A DNA stretch of 45,639 nt from Prevotellaceae bacterium (GCA_029218445.1 JAQXRI010000085.1:1-45639); one strand, 5' to 3'. Counted from the stretch's first letter, positions 34,463 to 41,593 are shown. The notes: generated by a model from the letters alone, not told the origin. Program-made: numbers and translations.

Positions 34463-36250
34463 ATGAAGATAATTAAAGACTATATAAAAGGGCTGAAGCA
34501 TTTATCCACCATCTATCTTGTGCCAACAGCCTTCTTCCTGCTCCCCGCCGTCACCACAAGCTGCATCGACGAGGAGATTCCCACACAAGAGGCATCGGCC
34601 GAACAGGTGGCCGGATCGAGCGCATCATTCAAGATGCTCATCAACGGACTCAACTCGAAAATGATATCGCAGCAGAACTACTACGGCGAGTCGTACAGAG
34701 GCACTTGGTATGCCACTCAAGATTGGGGCTACCCATGCTACATGTATGTCAAGGAGACAATGCTCGACGGTTTTCCTACCACCGACGCCAGCTGGAACTA
34801 CCAGATATACTATGAGAAGGCAAGCAACCTCACAGGCTATTCGGGCTGTCCGTTCTACTACTACTACGGACTGATAAACAACGCCAACCGCATCCTGGCC
34901 ACTCTAACCGACGGTGTGTCTGAGGAAATGTTGCAGTATTATGCCATGGCTCGCGTATATAGGGCTTTGGCGTATTCCGACCTCGCCATGATGTTTGAGT
35001 TCTACAAGACAGGCATTGCCGAACTTGACGCAAAGGCCGAAAAGATACAGGGACTCACAGTGCCCATCGTGACCGAGACAACCGACCGCGAAGCAGGCAA
35101 GAACAATCCACGAGTGCCGTTCTTCACCATGTATCGTTTCATTCTCAACGACCTGAGCATTGCCGAGGAAGCTCTGCAGAACTATTCGCGCAGCAACAAG
35201 TGCGAGGTGAACATCGACGTGGTAAACGGACTCCTCGCCCGCTTCTGGCTCAACGCCGCCACACGCTTCCGCCTCTCGCCCGACGACCTCGCCCAGCAGC
35301 TTCAGCACGAGGGAGACAACGACGGCGGCAAGGCTCTTGGTATAAAGACGGCCAACGACTGCTACGAAAAGGCATACCTATATGCCGGAAAGGTGTTTGC
35401 CGCCGGCTATTGGCCAGTGACAGAGACACAATGGAAAGACCAAACCACTGGCTTCAACACCGAAAACCAGGCTTGGATATGGGAAATGCGATACTCGTCG
35501 AAGGAGCAGGTCACCGACTACTGGTGCTCGCACGTGGGCCTGACGGCATCTGAACCCACATGGGGCATGCCTGCATACGGCGGTGCCTATCGCTGCCTCA
35601 GCACTAAATACTACAACAGGATGCAGGCTGGCGACTGGCGCAAGGAGTCATGGATAGCACCCGAAGACGCTGGATTGCCCGTGCCACCTGAAAAATACAA
35701 CACTCTGCTTAAGGAAGAAAACACATCGAGCAAGTCGGAAAAGACAAACTTCAGCCGACTGCCCGCCTACTCCAACCTGAAATTCCGTCCGGGCAGTGGT
35801 AGCATCGACGACGAGCAGACGGGCATGCTTTGCGACGTTCCGCTGATGCGCATCGAGGAAATGATGTTCATCATGATAGAATGTGAGTTCTACCTCAATG
35901 GTCTTGAAGCAGGAAAGGCGGCTCTTACGAGCTTCCTCAACAGCTACCGCTACACCAACGGCGAGTACTACTGCGACTCCAACTATTCGGCCGACTTCTT
36001 ATATGAACTGATAGCACAGAAGCTCATCGAGTTTTGGGGCGAAGGCATACTTTACAACGACTTCAAGCGTCTGCGCCTCGCCGTGATACGCGACTATGCC
36101 GGCACCAACTATCTCGACACCTATCTGCTCAACTCAAAGGATAGCTACTGCGCACCATGGCTCAACTTCTACATTCCAGAGACAGAGCGCAGCTTCAACT
36201 CGGCCCTTGAAGACCAGATGAATCCCGACCCGACACCGTATTGTCAATGA
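34463..36250 (+). CDS. SusD/RagB family nutrient-binding outer-membrane lipoprotein
   Basis: This 595-residue surface lipoprotein caps the SusC barrel and delivers ligand to it. The signal peptide leads to a lipobox with Cys34 (PAVTTSC). SusD features follow: VAGSSASFKMLINGLNSKMI, helical TPR-like segments (LLARFWLNAATRFRL) and the C-terminal SusD core (LMRIEEMMFIMIECEFYLNG, KLIEFWGEGILYNDFKRLRL). It ends YIPETERSFNSALEDQMNPD, a common SusD ending. The stop codon lies within a 9-bp hairpin. It pairs with the upstream susC and probably shares its operon. Confidence 0.93.
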   Translation: MKIIKDYIKGLKHLSTIYLVPTAFFLLPAVTTSCIDEEIPTQEASAEQVAGSSASFKMLINGLNSKMISQQNYYGESYRGTWYATQDWGYPCYMYVKETMLDGFPTTDASWNYQIYYEKASNLTGYSGCPFYYYYGLINNANRILATLTDGVSEEMLQYYAMARVYRALAYSDLAMMFEFYKTGIAELDAKAEKIQGLTVPIVTETTDREAGKNNPRVPFFTMYRFILNDLSIAEEALQNYSRSNKCEVNIDVVNGLLARFWLNAATRFRLSPDDLAQQLQHEGDNDGGKALGIKTANDCYEKAYLYAGKVFAAGYWPVTETQWKDQTTGFNTENQAWIWEMRYSSKEQVTDYWCSHVGLTASEPTWGMPAYGGAYRCLSTKYYNRMQAGDWRKESWIAPEDAGLPVPPEKYNTLLKEENTSSKSEKTNFSRLPAYSNLKFRPGSGSIDDEQTGMLCDVPLMRIEEMMFIMIECEFYLNGLEAGKAALTSFLNSYRYTNGEYYCDSNYSADFLYELIAQKLIEFWGEGILYNDFKRLRLAVIRDYAGTNYLDTYLLNSKDSYCAPWLNFYIPETERSFNSALEDQMNPDPTPYCQ

Positions 36251-36266
36251 CGCGCTTGCGTCATTG
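36245..36266 (+). terminator. 9-bp hairpin overlapping the susD stop codon
   Basis: CAATGACGC (36245-36253) pairs with GCGTCATTG (36258-36266) around a GCTT loop. The stop codon TGA (36248-36250) is inside the stem. No U-run follows. A 3'-end processing or transcript-balancing role is possible (inference). Confidence 0.45.
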
Positions 36267-36269
36267 GCA

Positions 36270-36300
36270 AATTAAAGAAACGAAGTTCGACAAAGTCAAT
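36270..36300 (+). repeat. Dispersed intergenic repeat, copy 2
   Basis: AATTAAAGAAACGAAGTTCG and onward matches the minus-strand sequence of 2405-2436 at 27 of 30 positions. It lies between the susD stop and the next lipoprotein gene. Confidence 0.6.
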
Positions 36301-36324
36301 TAAAGAATTTAAAAGTAAAGTTCT

Positions 36325-37233
36325 ATGAAGATAAAAACGATATACAGCTTTCTGATGATGTTGGCAATGGTTGCCCTTGCCTCATCGTGCGACGACAAGA
36401 ACGACAGCAACTACGAGCCTGGTGCGCCTACGGCGAGTGGCAGCCTCGGCGTTTACTTCAACAGCAGCAACGCCAGCGAACACATCTTCCAGCCTGGTGA
36501 GGCCAACGAAGTAGAATTTACAATCTCACGATTGAAGACCGACAACGCCGCTGAAGTGCCACTCGTAGTAAAAGCCGATGCAGGCCTCAACATCCCTTCT
36601 ACAGCATCGTTTGCAGCAGGACAGGCAACAACGTCCATCAAAATTACGTTCAGCGGACTTGAGCCTTCAAAGAAATACAACTACACCATTGCCGTAGGCG
36701 AAGAATATGCCGACCACTACACCATCGTAGAAGGCACCACTTCCTTCACAGGCTACATAATGGAAGCGGCATGGAATACAATATCCGACAACGTAAGGAT
36801 GTCGTGGACCACTCTCGGCGTGGCCAACAGCTTCACATCAACATTGCAACAGCTTGGTGAAACCAACCGCTACCGCTTTGTCAACTTCCTCAACTCAGGC
36901 ATCGACTACATATTTGTCGTTGGAAGTGCTTCTACGGCCTACGTAGGCTACGACTGCATCATCACCTACGCCAACTACGAGCCTTATGAGGGAGCGGAGG
37001 CCAAGGCTGCCTACCTCTTCGACGATGCCACACAAAGCTATCCAACATGGACCGTTGCCGATGGCACCATTGAGGTGGCCGACATCTGCGTGATGGAAGA
37101 CTATGGCTCGACCATAGGCTACTCATGCATCTCGTTCGACAAGCGTGGTGGCTACGTCTATCTCTACTTCACCGACTACACCGACGGCTCCTACGACTAC
37201 TACAACGCAGTATCGTTCTCGTGGAAGGAGTGA
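36325..37233 (+). CDS. Outer-membrane lipoprotein of the SusCD locus (Calx-beta-like)
   Basis: A 302-residue lipoprotein with signal peptide and lipobox at Cys22 (VALASSC). After a Ser/Asp-rich linker, residues about 40-145 resemble a Calx-beta-type or surface beta-sandwich domain: EVEFTISRLKTDNAAEVPLV and ASFAAGQATTSIKITFSG. A second domain (about 150-302), starting MEAAWNTISDNVRMSWTTLG, resembles the beta-rich domains of the next two genes in composition (Tyr, Asp rich). It sits in the SusE/F position of Sus-like loci, so ligand binding at the surface is likely, but the ligand is unknown. Confidence 0.8.
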   Translation: MKIKTIYSFLMMLAMVALASSCDDKNDSNYEPGAPTASGSLGVYFNSSNASEHIFQPGEANEVEFTISRLKTDNAAEVPLVVKADAGLNIPSTASFAAGQATTSIKITFSGLEPSKKYNYTIAVGEEYADHYTIVEGTTSFTGYIMEAAWNTISDNVRMSWTTLGVANSFTSTLQQLGETNRYRFVNFLNSGIDYIFVVGSASTAYVGYDCIITYANYEPYEGAEAKAAYLFDDATQSYPTWTVADGTIEVADICVMEDYGSTIGYSCISFDKRGGYVYLYFTDYTDGSYDYYNAVSFSWKE

Positions 37234-37237
37234 AAAA

Positions 37238-37428
37238 GAAGAAGAAGAAGAAGTTAAAAGAAGAAGTTAAAAGAAGGAGTTAAAAGAAGGAGTTAAAAGA
37301 AGGAGTTAAAAGAAGGAGTTAAAAGAAGAAGTTAAAAGAAGGAGTTAAAAGAAGGAGTTAAAAGAAGGAGTTAAAAGAAGGAGTTAAAAGAAGGAGTTAA
37401 AAGAAGGAGTTAAAAGAAGGAGTTAAAA
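37238..37428. repeat. 13-bp tandem array, about 14 copies
   Basis: Directly after the stop codon at 37233, about 14 copies of AGAAGGAGTTAAA (13 bp, some with AAG for GAG) run to 37428. The strand is strongly purine-biased. The next 8 bases (TGGGCCAA, 37429-37436) start an inverted repeat that leads into the opposing array at 37462-37526. Confidence 0.9.
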
Positions 37429-37526
37429 TGGGCCAAATGTTTCAGCGCAGAAAGTATTGGCCCACCATAACTCCCCACCATAACTCCCCATCATAACTCC
37501 CCATCATAACTCCCCATCATAACTCC
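37429..37526. repeat. Hairpin core plus opposing 13-bp array, 5 copies
   Basis: TGGGCCAA (37429-37436) pairs perfectly with TTGGCCCA (37457-37464). Five copies of CCACCATAACTCC or CCATCATAACTCC (13 bp) follow at 37462-37526. Their TAACTCC is the complement of GGAGTTA in the left array and has the same period. The two arrays can therefore form one very long imperfect hairpin before the next gene. This explains the whole 315-bp gap. Confidence 0.85.
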
Positions 37527-37548
37527 CAACAAAAAAATAAATTACTAT

Positions 37549-38976
37549 ATGAAAAAAGGACTATATAAAATACTATTGATGCTGACAGCCGTGACATTAG
37601 GCTTCACATCATGCAGCGATGACGACATAGTGAAGTCACCGCTCGACACAACGTCGATAACCGAAGGCTCAAAGACAGTCAGCACCCTCAGCTTCAGTTG
37701 GACTCCTGTAGCAGGAGCCGTGCAGTATGCCTACGAGTTGGCCGAGCAAGACGGCAGCGTGGTGTTGGGTGGCATTACCAACACAACGTCGGTAGTGGCC
37801 ACCGGCCTGAAAGTCAACACGACCTACACGCTCAACGTTTGGTCGTACGCCTCACTCCAAGGCGACAAGTCAACCTCGCCAATAGCCACACTAAAGGCCA
37901 CTACCAACGACGTGGTTCAGCTCGATGCGCCACAAGCCACATGGGAACAGACCTCCGCAGGCATCGTGCTGACATGGCCAGCCGTGGAACATGCCGACTA
38001 CTACGAAATAATCTACGGGTCATTCGAAAATGACGACTTGACCTACATCCGCACAAGCACAAACAGTGCCACTCTCACTGGACTACCCCTCGGCAACCAC
38101 CAGGTATTGATACGTTCCGTGACAGAAGACGAGAACTACTCCAATTCCATCAACTTCGAGTTCACCGTGACACGCAGCAAGATGGAGGCATGGCGCACCG
38201 ATGCAGAATACTACTCGGAAGCCCTCGACCAAACGTTCAGCTGTCAGGTAGTGGGTTACGACGACGGCTCGCTCCGCATCGAAGGCATCTACGGCACCAC
38301 CGACGCCCTCGACTTCTACGTTGACAACGAAAGCGTGATTGACGGAGTGCCAGAAGTGGTGTTCACCAACAGCTACTCCGTGTCAGCACCCTACTACTAC
38401 TTCCATGCCGGCGACTACACCATCTGCCTGTACTACCAGCGCGGCACGGGCTATACGGGTTGGGAAAACGGCAACAGCAGCAAGGGCGAGCTGTGGTACT
38501 ACATCTATCTCTACGACAAGGACAACAACTATCTCGGCGGCGGCTACGACGATGTGACATGGGACACGGGAGCAGGCGGTCTGACCGTTGACGACATCGT
38601 TGGCGACTACACCGAGGTGACCAACTGCTACGACATGACCTACGACTGGGCTACATGGACAAAGGTTGAAAACCAGGAGTGCGACGTAAAGATAGAGAAG
38701 ATAGACGACAACACCATCTCCATCTACAACTTCTATGCTTGGGAGGAAACATTCACCGCCAAGGTTGACTTCGACCTGCGCAAAATAACCATCGACATCA
38801 AGGACGACTGGGGCGGCTACTACACCTTCTGCCAGTACGATGCCCCCGACACGCCTGTTGTAGGCACAATAAACGAAGATGGAACCATCACCATCAGCAA
38901 CTGGACAATTTGGTATGCGGACTATTCATATTCATACATATATACAGGCGCAACAAGCATTCTGACAAAGAAATAA
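37549..38976 (+). CDS. Outer-membrane lipoprotein with fibronectin type III repeats
   Basis: A 475-residue lipoprotein with lipobox Cys22 (TLGFTSC). Two fibronectin type III-like domains span about residues 35-120 (STLSFSWTPVAGAVQYAYEL, TYTLNVWSYAS) and 125-208 (QTSAGIVLTWPAVEHADYYE, LPLGNHQVLIRSV). Residues about 210-345 form a domain that is duplicated in the protein encoded at 39110-39706 (VDNESVIDGVPEVVFTN, APYYYFHAGDYT, GTGYTGWE). A C-terminal domain (about 345-475) looks like a beta-barrel of the lipocalin-like kind (VDDIVGDYTEVTNCYD). It lies in the SusE/F-like position, and its function is probably surface binding of an unknown ligand. Confidence 0.8.
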   Translation: MKKGLYKILLMLTAVTLGFTSCSDDDIVKSPLDTTSITEGSKTVSTLSFSWTPVAGAVQYAYELAEQDGSVVLGGITNTTSVVATGLKVNTTYTLNVWSYASLQGDKSTSPIATLKATTNDVVQLDAPQATWEQTSAGIVLTWPAVEHADYYEIIYGSFENDDLTYIRTSTNSATLTGLPLGNHQVLIRSVTEDENYSNSINFEFTVTRSKMEAWRTDAEYYSEALDQTFSCQVVGYDDGSLRIEGIYGTTDALDFYVDNESVIDGVPEVVFTNSYSVSAPYYYFHAGDYTICLYYQRGTGYTGWENGNSSKGELWYYIYLYDKDNNYLGGGYDDVTWDTGAGGLTVDDIVGDYTEVTNCYDMTYDWATWTKVENQECDVKIEKIDDNTISIYNFYAWEETFTAKVDFDLRKITIDIKDDWGGYYTFCQYDAPDTPVVGTINEDGTITISNWTIWYADYSYSYIYTGATSILTKK

Positions 38977-38991
38977 ACGTCTTCTCTGAAC

Positions 38992-39062
38992 AATCTTCTC
39001 CGAGGCATTCATAAAGACCTTGGCTTCGGAGAAGATTCTTTTTTAACTCACAAGGTCTTTAT
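38992..39062 (+). terminator. Terminator hairpin interleaved with a second 12-bp inverted repeat
   Basis: Stem A AATCTTCTCCGA (38992-39003) pairs with 39026-39037 and is followed by TTTTTT (39039-39044), a good intrinsic terminator. A second perfect 12-bp pair, ATAAAGACCTTG (39011-39022) with 39051-39062, is interleaved with it in the order A-B-A'-B'. The two helices either exclude each other or form a pseudoknot. The next gene starts 21-48 nt downstream. Confidence 0.8.
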
Positions 39063-39109
39063 AACAAATAACACAAATAACTATGAGATAGATTTACGCA
39101 TTAATCGCA

Positions 39110-39706
39110 ATGATGCTTTTGGCAGTTTGTCCAAAGGCGATGGCACAGGAAGAAAAAACGTCAACGGAAGAAAAGACTATTGCATGGAGTGCCCCTGCCA
39201 ACTACTATGCCGCAGTTATCGACAAGGATTTCGACTGCAAAATTGTTGCCTACACCGACGGCACATACGCCATCAAGGGAGTTTATGGCTCTGAGTACGA
39301 CATCGAGTTTACCGTTGACAACGAAAGTGTTGTTGAAGGTGTGCCAGAAATAGTTCTCACCAACTACTATTCAGCACAAGCTCCATATTACTATTTCCAT
39401 GCAGGCGACTACACCGTTGGCACTTATTATTCAAAAGGAACTGGCTACACAGGCTGGGAAGGCGAGTCAGAAGATCCTGGAGTTTGGTTCTACGTTTATC
39501 TTTACGACAAAGACAATAATTACCTTGGTGCAGACTACGACTACATAACGTGGAAAAAGGGAGATGTAACGTCCATCTCATCGTTAAAGGCCAATACTAA
39601 TGCATCCGACCGCACATTCAGCATCTCAGGCGTTGAATATACCAACAAGGCAAAGCTTCCTGCCGGACTTTACATTAAGAATGGCAAAAAGGTATTGATA
39701 AAGTAA
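39110..39706 (+). CDS. Small secreted protein with T9SS-like C-terminal tail; start region damaged
   Basis: A 198-residue protein from the ATG at 39110. The natural start appears to be the ATG at 39083, but its third codon is TAG (39089-39091): the frame reads MR-stop-IYALIAMMLLAVCPKAMAQ, a typical signal peptide apart from the stop. The usable start at 39110 leaves a shortened signal peptide with no positive charge. Residues about 27-150 repeat the central domain of the preceding lipoprotein (VDNESVVEGVPEIVLTN, APYYYFHAGDYT, GTGYTGWE, YLYDKDNNYLG). The end, LPAGLYIKNGKKVLIK, resembles the short C-terminal sorting signal found on Prevotella type IX cargo. Secretion through PorQ and its partners is inferred. 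Function is unknown. Confidence 0.7.
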   Translation: MMLLAVCPKAMAQEEKTSTEEKTIAWSAPANYYAAVIDKDFDCKIVAYTDGTYAIKGVYGSEYDIEFTVDNESVVEGVPEIVLTNYYSAQAPYYYFHAGDYTVGTYYSKGTGYTGWEGESEDPGVWFYVYLYDKDNNYLGADYDYITWKKGDVTSISSLKANTNASDRTFSISGVEYTNKAKLPAGLYIKNGKKVLIK

Positions 39707-39710
39707 ATGG

Positions 39711-39802
39711 ACAGCTGACGTCACGCTCGTTCCACAGCTGGCGTCACAGTTGTTCCACAGCTTTGGTACAACAGTGACAACAGCCATGGTACAGTAGTGA
39801 CA
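39711..39802. repeat. 23-bp tandem array (4 units)
   Basis: Four 23-bp units start at 39711, 39734, 39757 and 39780. Units 1-2 share ACAGCTGACGTCAC-like sequence and end in GTTCC; units 3-4 share ACAGC and GGTACA and end in GTGACA. The array begins 5 nt after the stop at 39706. Confidence 0.8.
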
Positions 39803-39821
39803 ATACGGCATTCACTTAAAC

Positions 39822-39859
39822 ACACTGCCCGCATCAACTAATCGTGATGCGGGCAGTGT
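39822..39859. terminator. 15-bp hairpin between convergent genes
   Basis: ACACTGCCCGCATCA (39822-39836) pairs perfectly with 39845-39859 around an 8-nt loop. It lies between the 3' ends of the secreted-protein gene and the desulfoferrodoxin gene. The flanking T-runs are weak on both strands, so a bidirectional terminator is likely but not proven. Confidence 0.65.
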
Positions 39860-39868
39860 AGCTTAATG

Positions 39869-40243
39869 TCATGACTTCCACAGTCCGTGCAAATTGCAGT
39901 ACTCTCGGGCACACACGCACTCCTCGTCGGTAAAGAAAACGGCCTCGGGCTTACAGCCTGGTTTCAGTTCACGCCTCAGCACTGAAGTCGGAGTCAGCAG
40001 TTCTATCCACTGGATATAGTGCTCGTCGAGCATGGGATGCTCTGCACTACCCACCTTCACGCTGTAACCGCAGTCAGTCTTCTCCACCACTGGCACATGC
40101 TTCTCGTGCGCCGCATCGGTCACGTTTTCCTTGAGCAGCGTCATTGGTTTGCCGCAGCATACCAATTCGCCCTTTCCTGAGTTCAACACTTCCACCACAT
40201 TGCCGCAAACTGGGCAACGGTAGATTTCTCTAATCTTTGTCAT
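39869..40243 (-). CDS. dfx: Desulfoferrodoxin (2Fe superoxide reductase)
   Basis: This 124-residue cytosolic protein reduces superoxide to hydrogen peroxide without making oxygen, which suits an anaerobe. Both iron centres are intact. The rubredoxin-like centre I has Cys10, Cys13, Cys29 and Cys30. The catalytic centre II has His49, His69, His75, Cys116 and His119. Numbering matches the classical Desulfovibrio desulfuricans protein exactly, and Glu47-Lys48 next to the active site is conserved. It has its own promoter at 40296-40326 on the minus strand, so it is probably monocistronic. Confidence 0.96.
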   Translation of the reverse strand: MTKIREIYRCPVCGNVVEVLNSGKGELVCCGKPMTLLKENVTDAAHEKHVPVVEKTDCGYSVKVGSAEHPMLDEHYIQWIELLTPTSVLRRELKPGCKPEAVFFTDEECVCAREYCNLHGLWKS

Positions 40244-40295
40244 AATGTCTCCTTTCTTTAGTTAGAGTGAATAAGTCACTCATGATTTCACGATA

Positions 40296-40326
40296 CAAAT
40301 ATAGCGAGAAATCTTCCTCTTGTCAA
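40296..40326 (-). promoter_or_regulatory. Promoter of the desulfoferrodoxin gene
   Basis: On the minus strand TTG (40326-40324), a 20-nt spacer and TATATTTG (40303-40296) lie 53 nt before the ATG at 40243. Confidence 0.65.
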
Positions 40327-40364
40327 TACCTTTATGCGTTTATTACGTCTATTTACTATATTTT

Positions 40365-40415
40365 AACGTGAGTTCGACGAATTGTTTTAAACCGTCAAAT
40401 CGTCGAACTCACGTT
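40365..40415 (+). terminator. 16-bp perfect hairpin with T-run
   Basis: AACGTGAGTTCGACGA (40365-40380) pairs exactly with 40400-40415, and T-residues follow on the plus strand. No plus-strand gene ends here, so what it terminates is unclear. It lies in the 339-bp gap upstream of desulfoferrodoxin and next to a palindromic element. Confidence 0.65.
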
Positions 40416-40434
40416 TTTTTAATCATTGAACTAT

Positions 40435-40543
40435 CCCACCCTTTGAAATGGTAGTACGACAAGATGTTATTTCATGATATTCAGCCCTTTTGAATGCGTA
40501 GCGCTGGGGGTGTGCATTCCGTACTACCATTACAAAGGGTGGG
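40435..40543. mobile_element. MITE-like palindromic element, 109 bp
   Basis: Terminal inverted repeats of 24 bp (40435-40458 and 40520-40543) match at 23 positions; the left begins CCCACCCTTTGAAATGGTAG. The interior has a further GAATGC/GCATTC hairpin and no coding capacity. No clear target-site duplication is seen. It may be mobilised in trans, or may be a REP/BIME-type structure linked to the RAYT gene at 43808 (inference). Confidence 0.55.
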
Positions 40544-40582
40544 AACCAACGGTCGCTGGCCGAAGGGAAAAGCAAAGTTAAA

Positions 40583-41385
40583 TTACAAATCATACTTGAA
40601 GTCATATAGCGGAAGATTCAGTAGCCAGTCTTGGGGCATTCTGCTTTTCATGGATATACGTATGCCCTTCAAGTCGGGATTTTTCTGAATGAATGTCCTA
40701 AGAGATTTTGACTTGACATTTTCTTCAGCCTTCACCTCGATGGGACATATTCTGTAGTCTGACTGAACTATGAAGTCAATCTCTATCGTGGAATTGGCTA
40801 CACTGTGATAATATATGGTCTTGCCCTGTTGCTTCAGTTCGTTGTGAACATACAGTTCTGTGAATGCTCCTTTGTATTCCTTGAAAATGTCATCGCCTAT
40901 GAGGATGGCTTTAGCTGGAGCTTCAACCATAGCCCCAAGGAGTCCGATGTCAAGCATAAAGAGTTTGAAGGCATTCAAATCTTCATAGAATTTCAGAGGC
41001 ATCTCGGGCTTAGTCACGCGATTTACCTTATATATTAACCCAGCATCAATAAGCCACTCTATTGCCATCTCAAAGTCTGCTGCTCTTGCTCCTTTTCTTA
41101 CTGCACCATAAATAAACTTCTTGTTTTCCTTCGCCAATTGGGATGGAATGCTGTCCCATACCATGTTGATACGAGAAACCTCACGCTCGGGCGCATGTTT
41201 TGAAAAGTCACGACGGTAGTTTTGCAATATCATCTGCTGAATGCTTCTGACCTTCTGTAACTCTCTTGACGATGCGTATTCAGCCACCACTTCGGGCCTA
41301 CTTGCCTTGCACCATTCAACACCAACGGTTTCCGCTTGGGATTAGCCTTCCACTTTACAAGCTATTGATATACAAGTCTTTCCAT
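40583..41385 (-). pseudogene. AAA ATPase / DUF4143 family protein, ATPase core deleted
   Basis: The family has an N-terminal AAA_14 ATPase and a C-terminal DUF4143 nuclease-like domain, about 400-450 residues. Here the N-terminus from the ATG at 41385 reads MERLVYQ-stop-LVKWKANPKRK, then PLVLNGARQVG, the start of Walker A (usually GARQVGKT). The sequence then jumps near 41295-41300 to PEVVAEYASSRELQKVRSIQ, which belongs well downstream. About 170 residues are missing, the frame changes, and a TAG lies at codon 8 (41364-41362). The DUF4143 half remains open for 235 residues (PLKFYEDLNAFKLFMLDIGL, EIDFIVQSDYRICPIEVKAEE). The gene is inactive as an ATPase, although the C-terminal part could still be translated. 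Confidence 0.8.
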
Positions 41386-41396
41386 ATTATTACAAC

Positions 41397-41528
41397 ACTT
41401 TTATTGACGAATAATCTGTATGTTGGCTCACTTTTTCCGACGAATAATGCCCGAAATGCTACACTTTTTATGACGAATAATGTACACAACGCCACACTTT
41501 TTCTGACGAATAACACTGCAAAAGAACC
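41397..41528. repeat. 33-bp direct-repeat array (4 units)
   Basis: Units start at 41397, 41430, 41463 and 41496. Each has a conserved part, ACTTTTTNTGACGAATAATG, and 13 variable bases. The array begins 12 bp upstream of the DUF4143 pseudogene start. The conserved part is too short and the copies too degenerate for a CRISPR. Confidence 0.85.
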
Positions 41529-41553
41529 AATTATTTTCGAAAAAGTGGCAATA

Positions 41554-41593
41554 GTATGGCGAAAAGTCAAAAAAAAGTCACTTTTCGCCATAC
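41554..41593. repeat. 14-bp perfect inverted repeat
   Basis: GTATGGCGAAAAGT (41554-41567) pairs exactly with 41580-41593 across a 12-nt A-rich loop. It lies between the 33-bp array and the Gate-domain gene. Confidence 0.7.

Noticed and set aside
39083..39112. TAG read as an amino acid (stop-codon recoding)
   Set aside because: Other genes in the window end normally in TAG (porQ at 15564-15566, tatD), so TAG is an ordinary stop here.
40365..40415. Terminator for desulfoferrodoxin or the DUF4143 remnant
   Set aside because: Its T-run is on the plus strand, while both neighbouring genes are on the minus strand, so it cannot be a simple intrinsic terminator for either.
41397..41528. CRISPR array
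   Set aside because: The conserved block is about 20 bp with several mismatches, the variable parts are only 13 bp, there are only four units, and no cas genes are present.
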